This document shows, piece after piece, positions 43,463 to 52,488 of a DNA stretch of 64,000 nt. Below the pieces are notes generated by a model. It saw nothing but the letters and a program-made list of their open reading frames with translations, did no database searches and was not told where the DNA came from. The stretch spans positions 234,385 through 298,384 of the forward strand of contig DULI01000005.1 of the NCBI GenBank assembly GCA_012840445.1, written 5' to 3'. Numbering within the stretch: position 1 is the first letter of the stretch; each line of letters starts with the position of its first letter. Made by a program: the position numbers and the translations under genes. Source of the DNA: Clostridiales bacterium. GTDB lineage: Bacteria > Bacillota > Clostridia > Oscillospirales > Acutalibacteraceae.

Positions 43463-44440
43463 TTGAAAAATTTATATTTACTTTTGACAGTGGTTTTATT
43501 CTTAAGCATGATATTGATACCCTTAACCGCCCTTCCCGATACAAAAAAGGAACCGCCGCCTGCCACATCCCTGCCCGATGTTACATTGAAGGACGACAAA
43601 TTCCTGGTACTTATGGAAGATACGCAGAAGGTTGAGGAAATTGACGCGCGGGAATATATTTTCGGCGTGCTTGCCTGTGAGATGTCCATGAAATACCACG
43701 AGGAGGCGTTAAAGGCACAGGCGGTGGCAGCCTACACCTTTGCCTGCCGGAGGAGGCAGGAGCGCTTATCCAACCCACAGCAGGCCTATGACATAACAAG
43801 CAGCTCACAGCTTGACCAGGGTTACATAACAAGACAGCAGGCAAATGAAAAATGGGGGGAGAATGCGAAAGAGTATACCGAAAAGCTTGAGAAGGTGATA
43901 GATTCGGTGGACGGGTACATTATAGTATATGACGGACAGCCGATTTTAGCAGCCTATCACGCAATTTCGGGCGGCAAGACCGAGGCTGCCGAAAATGTGT
44001 GGGGCACGGCTTTCCCTTACCTGCAGCCGGTGGAGAGCATTGGGGATATGCTGTCCCCCGGGTATTTGAGCGAGGTGAAGGTAACGGCGGAGGAATTCAA
44101 AACCGCCATGCAGCCGCTTGGCGTGGAGCTTGAGGGCGACCCCGCGGGGTGGGTGGGTGAGCCGGAGCGCAGCCAGTCGGGCACCGTGCTGAAAATCAAA
44201 ATCGGCGGGAAGGAGTTTACAGGAAAGGATATACGCCAGGCCTTTTCGCTCCGTTCGGCAAACTTTGACCTTGCGTACAGTGAAGGCGGGTTTGCCTTTA
44301 CGGTGCGGGGGTACGGGCACGGTGTTGGCATGTCTCAGTACGGCGCAAATTACATGGCCCAGCAGGGAAGCACCTTTCTGGAGATTCTAAGCTGGTATTA
44401 CCCAGGCTGCCAGCTAATAAATCAGAAGCAGAAACAGTAA
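43463..44440 (+). CDS. spoIID: Stage II sporulation protein D (SpoIID/LytB family)
   Basis: 325 residues from TTG 43463, preceded by AAAGGAAGG. An N-terminal membrane anchor (about 3-22) is followed by the SpoIID domain: DAREYIFGVLACEMSMKYHEEALKAQAVAAYTF with the catalytic Glu of CEM, then AYHAISGGKTEAAENVWG and GYGHGVGMSQYGA. SpoIID is a lytic transglycosylase acting with SpoIIP and SpoIIM during engulfment. Length is near that of B. subtilis SpoIID (343). spoIIQ/spoIIR are not adjacent. Confidence 0.9.
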   Translation: MKNLYLLLTVVLFLSMILIPLTALPDTKKEPPPATSLPDVTLKDDKFLVLMEDTQKVEEIDAREYIFGVLACEMSMKYHEEALKAQAVAAYTFACRRRQERLSNPQQAYDITSSSQLDQGYITRQQANEKWGENAKEYTEKLEKVIDSVDGYIIVYDGQPILAAYHAISGGKTEAAENVWGTAFPYLQPVESIGDMLSPGYLSEVKVTAEEFKTAMQPLGVELEGDPAGWVGEPERSQSGTVLKIKIGGKEFTGKDIRQAFSLRSANFDLAYSEGGFAFTVRGYGHGVGMSQYGANYMAQQGSTFLEILSWYYPGCQLINQKQKQ

Positions 44441-44442
44441 AC

Positions 44443-44464
44443 AACCGCCCGAAAGGGCGGTTTT
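44443..44464 (+). terminator. Terminator after spoIID
   Basis: AACCGCCC pairs with GGGCGGTT around a GAAA tetraloop, followed by TT. A short but strong hairpin. Confidence 0.8.
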
Positions 44465-44566
44465 AAATTTTAAAATGTTTAGCAGCCTACAGGCAACGGG
44501 CGCTCAAAGAAACTGCTTAACAGTTTACAATTTCAAAGGAAGGGCAATAAAAAGCCTTTGGAAGGC

Positions 44567-44602
44567 AAAAAACATCCGCATAAGGCCTGCCTTATGCGGA
44601 TG
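44567..44602 (-). terminator. Terminator of the sigma-like operon
   Basis: On the minus strand a 13-bp stem (44573-44585 with 44590-44602) and a 4-base loop are followed by T6. Confidence 0.9.
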
Positions 44603-44612
44603 GGTAAGTATT

Positions 44613-44930
44613 TTAATATTCAGACTGCCAGACGGGGAAGAAGCCGTATTTTAAGACCTGCCGCAATTTCTCCCGCGAGCGCTTGAGGTGGCGTGAGATG
44701 GTTGACTTGTTTACCCCCTGTTGCAGAGCAATCTGGGAAACCGTTTTGTTGTTGAAGTAAAACTCCTCCACAATCTGCCGCTGCCGCTCGGTTAGCTCGT
44801 TTTCTATAGCCCTTGACAACGCCCTTTTGAGCATTTCAATCTGCCTGCGGTTGTCCCCGCAGGACATGTCCTTGTACATCCACGGCAGCCTGTCGCCGAA
44901 GATGTCAATGCTGAAACTTGTCCGTGCCAT
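44613..44930 (-). CDS. Small sigma-70 region 4-like DNA-binding protein
   Basis: 105 residues. The C-terminal half is a sigma region 4 helix-turn-helix: LTERQRQIVEEFYFNNKTV, then IALQQGVNKSTISRHLKRSREKLR. There is no region 2, so it is not a complete sigma factor on its own; it may be a sigma-like regulator as found in mobile elements and phages of Clostridia. It lies 1 base after the 70-residue gene, forming a two-gene unit ended by a strong terminator. An XRE repressor is divergent. Confidence 0.7.
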   Translation of the reverse strand: MARTSFSIDIFGDRLPWMYKDMSCGDNRRQIEMLKRALSRAIENELTERQRQIVEEFYFNNKTVSQIALQQGVNKSTISRHLKRSREKLRQVLKYGFFPVWQSEY

Positions 44931-44931
44931 C

Positions 44932-45144
44932 TTACTCCTCCTTTTTATAATTGATTAAATACTCTCCGATGCGTTTGCATTCCAGTGCCGCAGCGTACAG
45001 CAGGTTTATCCTTCGCTTGAGTTCTTGCTGCTCGTCCGCACAAAGGTTTTTCAAGCAGGGGGTGAGTTTCCTTATCCTCCTTCTTACCAAATTGCTCTGC
45101 CATAAATACTCAAGGCCAAGTTCGTAAAGTGTCATGCTTTCCAA
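44932..45144 (-). CDS. Small protein of unknown function paired with the sigma-like gene
   Basis: 70 residues, helical and charged, beginning MESMTLYELGLEYLWQSNLV and ending in lysine and glutamate. I do not recognise it. A start at the second Met (MTLYELG) is possible. It is the first gene of a two-gene unit with the sigma region 4-like protein, which suggests a partner or inhibitor role; that is inference. Confidence 0.6.
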   Translation of the reverse strand: MESMTLYELGLEYLWQSNLVRRRIRKLTPCLKNLCADEQQELKRRINLLYAAALECKRIGEYLINYKKEE

Positions 45145-45288
45145 ATCCTTTCCTTAAGTTTGGAAAACCCGATTTGGCTTTTTCGCGGCAGCAGCATTTA
45201 TATTTTCATTTGACCGGCCAAACTACTTATGATATTATGTTAATTGTAATATACCATATTTTTCCAACAATTTCAATGAATTTAATTC

Positions 45289-45365
45289 ACAAATTACACA
45301 TTTTGTGTGTATTTTGTTTACTTGCATTGAAGTTGCATTTGCAAATTGTGAATATTGTACACAAA
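45289..45365. promoter_or_regulatory. Candidate operators for the XRE regulator
   Basis: Two inverted repeats share a CACAA half-site: CACAAA (45289-45294) with TTTGTG (45303-45308), and TTGTG (45347-45351) with CACAA (45361-45365). The second ends 2 bases before the -35 of the XRE promoter, a good place for autorepression. Confidence 0.4.
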
Positions 45366-45367
45366 TC

Positions 45368-45396
45368 TTTACAATAATTTTATAATATGGTATACT
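45368..45396 (+). promoter_or_regulatory. Promoter of the XRE regulator
   Basis: TTTACA (45368-45373), a 17-base spacer and TATACT (45391-45396). Confidence 0.7.
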
Positions 45397-45451
45397 AATA
45401 ATCAAATTTTTCAAAATTTGGATTTTCCTGTTAGCGAGGTATGGTAAGGAC

Positions 45452-45823
45452 ATGAATCACATGGGTTACAGGCTAAAACTTCTGAGGGAATCGAGAAACC
45501 TTACACAGGCGCAGCTAGCAAAAATTCTTAATGTTTCCACCAGCGCTGTGGGGATGTACGAACAGGGAAGACGCACGCCTGACCGCAAAATGCTGCTTAA
45601 ATACAGCAAATTCTTTAATGTTACCACCGATTATATTATTGGGACGGTTGAAGGGCCCTTCGAGATTGAAAAGCTTATCGACTATTTTAAGAACAACGCG
45701 CTACTGTGCAATGGTGTGACCTGTAACGGGGTGTTTTTAAACCGAGAGGAGGCCGAAAGGATTTTCGACGCCATGCTTGCCGCCGCAAAAACAGCCACGG
45801 GAAATCTGCAGGCCGCGTTTTAG
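45452..45823 (+). CDS. XRE-family transcriptional regulator
   Basis: 123 residues. A helix-turn-helix of the Cro/CI type fills the N-terminus: RLKLLRESRNLTQAQLAKIL, then VSTSAVGMYEQGRRTPD. The C-terminal half (about 70-123) is unfamiliar and may bind a ligand or partner. The start is ATG 45452 or ATG 45461; an AAGGA site favours the second. It is divergent from the sigma-like pair and is its likely regulator. Confidence 0.85.
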   Translation: MNHMGYRLKLLRESRNLTQAQLAKILNVSTSAVGMYEQGRRTPDRKMLLKYSKFFNVTTDYIIGTVEGPFEIEKLIDYFKNNALLCNGVTCNGVFLNREEAERIFDAMLAAAKTATGNLQAAF

Positions 45824-45839
45824 CCTTTAAAATTAACGC

Positions 45840-45880
45840 AAAAAAACCCGCTGTTGCATATTTTTTTGCAACAGCGGGTT
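45840..45880 (-). terminator. Terminator after gyrA
   Basis: AACCCGCTGTTGCA pairs with TGCAACAGCGGGTT (14 bp); on the minus strand it is followed by T7. It ends the dnaA-to-gyrA series. Confidence 0.92.
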
Positions 45881-45892
45881 AAAATTTACAAT

Positions 45893-48403
45893 TTATTCAT
45901 CTTCGCCTGTTTCGTCGGCGGCATCCACGTCCCCTGCGTCGGGCTCGGGCTGTTCGGGTTTGGCGGTTTCGGCCTCCTCGTCGTGTGGGGAACGGGCGAC
46001 GGTCAGCACCTTTTCGCCCTCCTGTACCCGCATTACCCTGACGCCTTTTGCCGGGCGGGAGAATATGCTGATTTCGCTGACGGGTATCCTGATAATCACC
46101 GCGTCGGTGGAAATTATGATGACGTCGTCGTCTTCGTCCACTACTTTAATGGCTGCGACGTCGCCGTAGAGTTCGGTCTTGTAGTTTATAAGCCCTTTGC
46201 CGCCCCTGCTTTGTAATCTATAGTCCGAAAGGCTGCTGCGGCGGCCGTAGCCCGTTTCGGTAACCGTAAGCAGGGTGGCGTCTTCGCGGCAGACCGACAT
46301 GCCGATTACCTCGTCGCCCTCATTTAATTTAATGGCCCGAACGCCGCGGGCGGTTCTGCCCATTGGGCGCACGTCATTTTCATTAAAGCGTATGGCCATG
46401 CCCTTCTTTGTGGCGACTATGAGGTCGTCGTCGCCAGAGGTCAGCCTTACCCAGCAAAGCTCGTCGCCCTCCTCAAGTTCAATAGCGATAACGCCGGTTT
46501 TGCGGGTGTTTTTAAACTGGCTTAAATGCGTGCGCTTAATAATTCCCTTTGAGGTGACCATGCAGACATAGCTGGTTTCCGAATACTCGCTGACGGGGAG
46601 TATAACGTTGATTTTTTCGTCCGGCATAAGGGGCAGCAGGTTTATAATGTTCATGCCGCGGGAGGTCCTGCTTCCTTCGGGGATTTCATAGGCGTTAAGG
46701 TGGTAAACGCGGCCGAGATTGCTAAACAGCATTACATGGTCGTGGGAGGAACAGGTGTACATGCTTTCGACAAAGTCGTCTTCCCTTGTGGACATGCCGA
46801 TAATGCCCCTTCCACCCCTGTGCTGGCTGCTGTATGTGTCGGAGGGAAGGCGTTTTATATATCCCATCTGGGTTTTGGTGATTATGCATTCCTCTTCGGG
46901 GATTAAATCCTCTATGTCAACCTCGCCCGAGACGGCGGTGATTTCGGTGCGCCGCTCGTCGGCGAATTTGTCGCGTATATTCAGCGCCTCGGTTTTTACT
47001 ATATCTAGCACTTTATTGTGGTCGGCAAGGATTGCCTCCAGCTCTTCGATGAGTTTAAGCTTCTCTGCAAGCTCTTCCTCGATTTTCTGCCGCTCAAGGC
47101 CGCTGAGCCTTCCCAAAGGCATCTGGACGATAGCGGTGGTTTGAACATCGTCAAGGCCAAACCTTTCGGAGAGTTTCTCCTTACTGTCGGGGATGGATTT
47201 GGAGGAGCGGATTATTTTAATAACCTCGTCTATAAAATCTATGGCAATTTTCAGGCCCTCGAGGATATGGGCCCGTTCCTTTGCCTTATTAAGGTCAAAC
47301 TGGGTGCGGCGGACCACAATGTCGCACTGGTGGTCGATGTAGTGCTTAAGGATTTGCTTAAGGGTTAATATCTTGGGTTCGCCGTCCACAAGGGCGAGCA
47401 TTATAATCCCGAAGGTAACCTGAAGCTGGGTGGAGGAGAAGAGGTTGTTCAAGACAACCTGCGGGTTTGCGCCCTTCTTTACATCTATTACTATGCGGAT
47501 TCCCTCGCGGTTGGAGTAGTCCACAATGTCGTCAAGGCCATCAATGGCTTTGTTGTTGATTAAGTCGGCAATGGATTTGACAAGGTTCTGCTTGTTTACC
47601 ATGTAGGGGATTTCGGTGATTACGATCTGGTAGCGGCCGTTGGATGCCTCTTCGATCTCGGTGCGGGCCCTTACTATTATCCTGCCCCTGCCGGTTGAAT
47701 AAGCCTCCCGGATACCCTCGCGGCCCATAATCAGGGCGCCGGTGGGGAAATCGGGGCCTTTTATGAATTTACTTAACTCATCGAGCGTGGCGTCGGGGTG
47801 GTCGATAAGGTAGCACATGCCGTCCACCACTTCGGCAAGGTTGTGGGGCGGTATGTTTGTCGCCATTCCGACCGCGATGCCCGAGGAGCCGTTGACCAGA
47901 AGATTGGGGAACCTAGAGGGCAGGACTTTGGGTTCTTTAAGGCGGTCGTCGTAGTTGGAGATAAAGTCCACAGTTTCCTTGTCGATATCCTCAAGCATGT
48001 GAAGTGCGATTTTGCTGAGCCTCGCCTCGGTGTACCTGTACGCGGCGGCGGGGTAGCCGTCGATTGAGCCGAAGTTGCCGTGGCCGTCTACCAGCACATA
48101 GCGCAGCGAAAAGTCCTGCGCCATGCGCACAAGCGCATCGTAAACGCTGGCGTCGCCATGGGGGTGGTAGCGGCCCAGCACCGCGCCGACCGTGTCGGCA
48201 CACTTGCGGTAGGGCTTGTCCGGCGTGAGGCTGTTCTCGTACATGGTATATAGTATCCTGCGGTGAACAGGCTTCAAGCCGTCCCTGACATCCGGAAGGG
48301 CGCGGCTTACGATTACCGACATGGAATAATCAAGAAAGCTCTTTTTAACCTCGTCCACTATTTCGACTGGTATTACGTTTTTTTCGTTATTCAAGGGATT
48401 CAC
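45893..48403 (-). CDS. gyrA: DNA gyrase subunit A
   Basis: 836 residues. The N-terminal breakage-reunion domain has the catalytic Tyr124 in [10 protein letters not shown], and six beta-pinwheel repeats fill the C-terminal third, with the GyrA box QRGGKG and an acidic tail. The quinolone region reads [12 protein letters not shown]: Ala85 stands where E. coli has Ser83. Gyrase introduces negative supercoils. It follows the YcxB-like gene and gyrB on the same strand. Confidence 0.97.
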   Translation of the reverse strand: MNPLNNEKNVIPVEIVDEVKKSFLDYSMSVIVSRALPDVRDGLKPVHRRILYTMYENSLTPDKPYRKCADTVGAVLGRYHPHGDASVYDALVRMAQDFSLRYVLVDGHGNFGSIDGYPAAAYRYTEARLSKIALHMLEDIDKETVDFISNYDDRLKEPKVLPSRFPNLLVNGSSGIAVGMATNIPPHNLAEVVDGMCYLIDHPDATLDELSKFIKGPDFPTGALIMGREGIREAYSTGRGRIIVRARTEIEEASNGRYQIVITEIPYMVNKQNLVKSIADLINNKAIDGLDDIVDYSNREGIRIVIDVKKGANPQVVLNNLFSSTQLQVTFGIIMLALVDGEPKILTLKQILKHYIDHQCDIVVRRTQFDLNKAKERAHILEGLKIAIDFIDEVIKIIRSSKSIPDSKEKLSERFGLDDVQTTAIVQMPLGRLSGLERQKIEEELAEKLKLIEELEAILADHNKVLDIVKTEALNIRDKFADERRTEITAVSGEVDIEDLIPEEECIITKTQMGYIKRLPSDTYSSQHRGGRGIIGMSTREDDFVESMYTCSSHDHVMLFSNLGRVYHLNAYEIPEGSRTSRGMNIINLLPLMPDEKINVILPVSEYSETSYVCMVTSKGIIKRTHLSQFKNTRKTGVIAIELEEGDELCWVRLTSGDDDLIVATKKGMAIRFNENDVRPMGRTARGVRAIKLNEGDEVIGMSVCREDATLLTVTETGYGRRSSLSDYRLQSRGGKGLINYKTELYGDVAAIKVVDEDDDVIIISTDAVIIRIPVSEISIFSRPAKGVRVMRVQEGEKVLTVARSPHDEEAETAKPEQPEPDAGDVDAADETGEDE

Positions 48404-48421
48404 CTATTTTCCTTAAGACTA

Positions 48422-48937
48422 TTATTTGCTGTTTACCTGCGTGGTTCCGTATTTTAAATACTTTTCCGCTTTTTGCAGGTCGGGACCGCCGAAACATCTC
48501 TTGGGGATTATGAGCACGAAGTTGTTTGAAACCTTAAGCAGGAACAGCTTTTCATCCTGTATCATTTCGATTGACCGGTCAAGCGGGATTACATTTCCCT
48601 CCTGGTCGGCGTTGATGCAGTATTTAAGCTCCTTTTCGTTGAGGGTTATACTGAATACCCCAAGGTCCCGGAATTTCTCGATTAATTTTTTCTGATTTTT
48701 TGCGGGGTAGACCCACGCAAATACCATAAGAAATACGCATAAGGCGGCAAAAAAGTAGTTGGCCACGTTGCGGGGGTCGGAAAGGATGTTTCCGACGAAC
48801 AGCACAAATCCGATTAAAGCGAGAATATTCTGAAGCACGCTTCGGCTGACATGGCTTTTTAGAATACTCGCTTGGTAAAGCCCCCGGCTGACTTCATCGG
48901 ACGTAAGCGTGAAGTTAACAGTGATTTGCTCCTCCAT
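48422..48937 (-). CDS. YcxB-like membrane protein
   Basis: 171 residues. Two adjacent membrane segments (about 36-52 and 60-76) follow a short N-terminal beta region (VNFTLTSDEVSRGLYQAS). The C-terminal soluble part includes FRDLGVFSITLNEKELKYC and IPKRCF, resembling the YcxB-like family. Function is unknown. It lies between gyrB and gyrA, 27 and 18 bases from them, so it is almost certainly co-transcribed with gyrase. Confidence 0.7.
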   Translation of the reverse strand: MEEQITVNFTLTSDEVSRGLYQASILKSHVSRSVLQNILALIGFVLFVGNILSDPRNVANYFFAALCVFLMVFAWVYPAKNQKKLIEKFRDLGVFSITLNEKELKYCINADQEGNVIPLDRSIEMIQDEKLFLLKVSNNFVLIIPKRCFGGPDLQKAEKYLKYGTTQVNSK

Positions 48938-48964
48938 TCAAAACCATTCCCCTATATCTCAGAT

Positions 48965-50902
48965 TTATATGTCAAGGTTTGATACGTTTTTGGCGTTCTC
49001 CTCTATAAACTGCCGGCGGGGTTCCACCTCGTCGCCCATGAGCATTGTGAATACCCGGTCGGCCTCTTCTGCATCCTTCATTGTTACCTTGAGAATAGTT
49101 CTGAATTCTGGGTCCATGGTTGTTTCCCAGAGCTGCTCGGCGTCCATCTCGCCAAGACCCTTATACCGCTGGACCTCAGCGTTGCCGCCAAGCTGCTGGA
49201 TGTATTTGTCCCTTTCAATATCCGAAAATGCGTAGAAATGCTGTTTTCCGCGGCTTACCCTGTAAAGGGGCGGCTGGGCCAGATACACATGCCCGTGTTC
49301 GATGAGTTTTGGCATGTACCTGAAAAAGAAGGTAAGAAGAAGTGTGCGGATGTGGGCGCCGTCAACGTCGGCGTCGGCCATGATGATTACCTTGCCGTAG
49401 CGGAGTTTGCTGATATCGAAGTTTTCCCCGATACCGGTGCCCAACGCCATGATGACGGGAGCCAGCTTTTCGTTGCTAAATACTTTATCCGGCCTTGCTT
49501 TTTCCACGTTGAGCATTTTACCCCAAAGGGGAAGTATTGCCTGATAATTCCTGTCCCTTCCGTTTTTGGCCGAGCCTCCCGCAGAGTCTCCCTCTACAAT
49601 GTAAAGCTCGGTGATATTCGGATCGTTTGATATGCAGTCGGCAAGCTTGTCGGGCATCCTCACCTTATTAAGCCCGTTTTTGCTGCGCTGCAGCTCCCTT
49701 GCCTTTTGTGCCGCCTCGCGGGCGTTAAAGGCGGAAATTGCCTTATCAAGTATTGCCTTTGCCACCGAGGGGTTTTCCTCGAGATAAGACATCAGCTGGT
49801 CGCTGACAAGCCTGTTTACGAGGGTTCCCATTGAGGTGTTGCCGAGCTTGGTCTTAGTCTGACCCTCGAACTGAGCTTCTTTAAGTTTTACGCTGATGAC
49901 CGCAATCAAGCCTTCGCTTATATCTTCGCCCTTGAGCTTCGGGTCGCTGTCTTTTAAGTATTTAAACCTTTTGGCGTAGCTGTTTATGGTCCTGTAAAGC
50001 GCGTTTTTGAAGGCCGTTTCGTGGGTACCGCCGTCGGTTGTGCGGATGTTGTTGGCAAAGCTGATTATATTTGTGTCGTACCCAGTGTTATACAGCAGGG
50101 CCACTTCCGCCATGCTGTCATCCTGGCTGGTTGAAAGGTAAATAACTCCGTCGTGAAGCCTTTCCTTCCGGCTTTTTTCAAGCAGAAATTCTGCGTAGGA
50201 TTTAATCCCGCCCTCGAAATGCAGGTTGTCCTCCCGGTTGCCGAAGCCTTCGCGGGTGTCTTTAAGGATTATTTTAAGCCCAGCGTTAAGGAAGGCCTGC
50301 TCCCTTAGGCGGTTAAGCAATGTGTCGTAGTCGTATTGAGTGGTTTCGGTGAAAATCAGCGGGTCTGCCTTGTAGGTGACCGTGGTACCCCGTTTATCGG
50401 TTTTGCCGATTACCTCAAGCTCGGTTACCGGATTGCCGCGCTCGAAACGCTGGCGGTAGATGTTCTGGCCGTCCCTTACCTCTACCTCCATCCATACGGA
50501 CAGGGCGTTTACCACCGCGGCGCCAACGCCATGGAGCCCGCCGCTTACCTTATAGCCGCTGCCGCCAAACTTGCCTCCGGCGTGAAGCTTTGTGAAAACC
50601 ACCGTGACCGCGGGAATGCCGAGTTTCGGGGAAATTCCCACAGGGATGCCGCGGCCGTTGTCGGTAACCCTGACCACGTCGTCGTCAAACAGTTCGACAA
50701 CTATTTCATCGCAGTAGCCGGCCAAAGCTTCATCTATTGAATTGTCGACTATTTCGTATACCAAATGGTGAAGGCCGCGTTCGCCCGTGGAGCCTATATA
50801 CATGCCAGGGCGTTTGCGCACAGCCTCAAGGCCTTCTAAAACCTGTATGGAACTTGCGTCATAGCTTTCGGTAACACGGGTATTTATATCCATATTGTCC
50901 AT
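48965..50902 (-). CDS. gyrB: DNA gyrase subunit B
   Basis: 645 residues, the standard Firmicutes length. The GHKL ATPase domain has [15 protein letters not shown] and DNGRGIPVG. The toprim region has [10 protein letters not shown] and [14 protein letters not shown], with [13 protein letters not shown] between. GGAG precedes ATG 50902 on the minus strand. It forms the A2B2 gyrase with GyrA. Confidence 0.97.
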   Translation of the reverse strand: MDNMDINTRVTESYDASSIQVLEGLEAVRKRPGMYIGSTGERGLHHLVYEIVDNSIDEALAGYCDEIVVELFDDDVVRVTDNGRGIPVGISPKLGIPAVTVVFTKLHAGGKFGGSGYKVSGGLHGVGAAVVNALSVWMEVEVRDGQNIYRQRFERGNPVTELEVIGKTDKRGTTVTYKADPLIFTETTQYDYDTLLNRLREQAFLNAGLKIILKDTREGFGNREDNLHFEGGIKSYAEFLLEKSRKERLHDGVIYLSTSQDDSMAEVALLYNTGYDTNIISFANNIRTTDGGTHETAFKNALYRTINSYAKRFKYLKDSDPKLKGEDISEGLIAVISVKLKEAQFEGQTKTKLGNTSMGTLVNRLVSDQLMSYLEENPSVAKAILDKAISAFNAREAAQKARELQRSKNGLNKVRMPDKLADCISNDPNITELYIVEGDSAGGSAKNGRDRNYQAILPLWGKMLNVEKARPDKVFSNEKLAPVIMALGTGIGENFDISKLRYGKVIIMADADVDGAHIRTLLLTFFFRYMPKLIEHGHVYLAQPPLYRVSRGKQHFYAFSDIERDKYIQQLGGNAEVQRYKGLGEMDAEQLWETTMDPEFRTILKVTMKDAEEADRVFTMLMGDEVEPRRQFIEENAKNVSNLDI

Positions 50903-50936
50903 TCCATTCTCCGTTCATGCAATGTGTATTCTATAA

Positions 50937-51185
50937 TCAAACCGACCTTTTAAGAAGGGTGGTTGAAGATATCTGCGAAATGTAAACCGTTTGCCCGCCG
51001 TCCTTTTTTTTGCACACAACAAAGGATTTGGGAAGCTGGTCGGTGATGTTTTTGACCTGGCCAGCCATTTGGGCTTTTGATAGAAATTCCCTTGTAGTTT
51101 TGGATATAGTGGAGGTGTCCAGGTCGAAAATGCCAACTATCTCGTCCATTTTTACCACTATATCCTGTCCCAGATGAAGATACAA
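50937..51185 (-). CDS. remB: RemB/YaaB-like DUF370 protein
   Basis: 82 residues from TTG 51185, with GAGAGGT upstream on the minus strand. It matches the DUF370 family: MYLHLGQDIVVKMDEIVGIFDLD, then TISKTTREFL and KSFVVCKKK. In B. subtilis RemB (YaaB) lies between recF and gyrB, as here, and influences matrix gene expression. The molecular role is not well defined. Confidence 0.88.
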   Translation of the reverse strand: MYLHLGQDIVVKMDEIVGIFDLDTSTISKTTREFLSKAQMAGQVKNITDQLPKSFVVCKKKDGGQTVYISQISSTTLLKRSV

Positions 51186-51199
51186 ACCAAATTACCTCT

Positions 51200-52279
51200 C
51201 TATCCTTCGCAAAGCCTGCCGCCCTGCATGTAAAATACTTTGCCGTTTATCAGCTTGGTTATGGGGGAGGGGTCGCAGCAGGTTATAAGCACCTGCCAAC
51301 CCTTGATGTGATTAAGTATATAGTCCTGGCGGACGGTATCCAGCTCGCTCATGACATCGTCCAGAAGAGCCACAGGCTGCTCGCCGGTTATCTGCTTTAT
51401 AATCTGCGCTTCGGCAAGCTTTAAGGCGAGCACCACCGACCTTTGCTGGCCCTGGGAGCCGTATTTGCCGGCCTTTGTTCCGCTGATTTCAAACTCAAGG
51501 TCGTCCCTGTGGGGGCCAACCGAGGTTGTCCCGCTTAAAATGTCCTGCTGGCGGCGGGATTCAAGAGCTTCGGCCAGGTCGCTTTCGGTGAAAAGCCCCT
51601 CTTTTCTCACGTATTCGATAGACAGCCTTTCCTTTTTTCCCGAAATGTTGTGGTAAATTTCGGGCGCGGTGCTGTTAAGGATTTCGATATACCTTGAGCG
51701 GTAGTTCATTATCACAGCGCCGCTTCTTGCGATTTCCCGCTCGAAGGCTTCCAGTGTATTGCAGTCTGCCGCGCGCTCGCGGGCCTTTTTAAGAAGCAGA
51801 TTCCTTTGCGACACGGCGCGGTTGTACTGCCTTAAGACCTCTATATATCCCGGCCATAGCTGGCCGATTGCAAGGTCCAAAAACCTCCGCCGCTCTGACG
51901 GGCCGTCTTTAATCAAAGACAAATGGTCAGGGGAGAAGATTACGGCGTAAAACTCTCCAGCAAGCTTTGAGGGAAGGGCAAGCTTTATGCCGTTTAGTTC
52001 TGCCTGACGGCGGGGGGTAAAGATGATTCTGGCGGTTTGTTCCCGGCCGTGGGCCGTAAAATCCATGGCTATATGCGCGCTTTCGCACCCAAAGCTTACA
52101 AGTTCCGTATCTTTGGCTCCGCGAAAGCTCTTGGCACCCGTAAAAAGCCAGATACACTCAAGCAGGTTTGTCTTTCCCTGGGCGTTTTGGCCGTAGATTA
52201 TATTAACCCCGCTGTCGGCTTCAAGTTCGATTTCCTTTAGGTTCCTGAAATTGTGTGCCGTAAGCCTTTTTACAGTCAT
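51200..52279 (-). CDS. recF: DNA replication and repair protein RecF
   Basis: 359 residues. An SMC-like ATPase: Walker A GQNAQGKTNLLE near residue 30, a signature-type segment YGSQGQQRSVVLALKLAEA, and Walker B PVALLDDVMSELD. It loads RecA on gapped DNA with RecO and RecR. It overlaps the S4-domain gene by 4 bases. Confidence 0.96.
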   Translation of the reverse strand: MTVKRLTAHNFRNLKEIELEADSGVNIIYGQNAQGKTNLLECIWLFTGAKSFRGAKDTELVSFGCESAHIAMDFTAHGREQTARIIFTPRRQAELNGIKLALPSKLAGEFYAVIFSPDHLSLIKDGPSERRRFLDLAIGQLWPGYIEVLRQYNRAVSQRNLLLKKARERAADCNTLEAFEREIARSGAVIMNYRSRYIEILNSTAPEIYHNISGKKERLSIEYVRKEGLFTESDLAEALESRRQQDILSGTTSVGPHRDDLEFEISGTKAGKYGSQGQQRSVVLALKLAEAQIIKQITGEQPVALLDDVMSELDTVRQDYILNHIKGWQVLITCCDPSPITKLINGKVFYMQGGRLCEG

Positions 52280-52488
52280 TCAATCACAAACCTGGCGTCT
52301 TTGTATTCCACGCTATCCCCCGGGTAGAGTTTTTTTCCACGCATGGTGCAGACTTCTCCGTTTACCTTGACATTTCCGGACTGGATTTCCAGTTTTGCCT
52401 GCCCACCGGTGGAAACGGCTGCTGTGAGTTTCAGCAAAGAATCAAGTTTTATATATTCGCCCTTGATTTTTACCCTTTCAGTTTTCAT
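52276..52488 (-). CDS. yaaA: S4-domain RNA-binding protein YaaA
   Basis: 70 residues, essentially one S4 domain: YIKLDSLLKLTAAVSTGGQAKLE followed by NGEVCTMRGKKLYPGD. It lies in its usual place between dnaN and recF and overlaps both. It probably binds rRNA or tRNA; the exact role is not known. Confidence 0.92.
   Translation of the reverse strand: MKTERVKIKGEYIKLDSLLKLTAAVSTGGQAKLEIQSGNVKVNGEVCTMRGKKLYPGDSVEYKDARFVIE

Larger units (their letters stand above)
45145..45451. other. Divergent A+T-rich intergenic region with putative operators
   Basis: About 307 bases, very A+T-rich, between the sigma-like unit (minus) and the XRE gene (plus). It contains CACAAA/TTTGTG and TTGTG/CACAA inverted repeats and the XRE promoter. 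No convincing minus-strand promoter was identified by eye. Confidence 0.65.
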
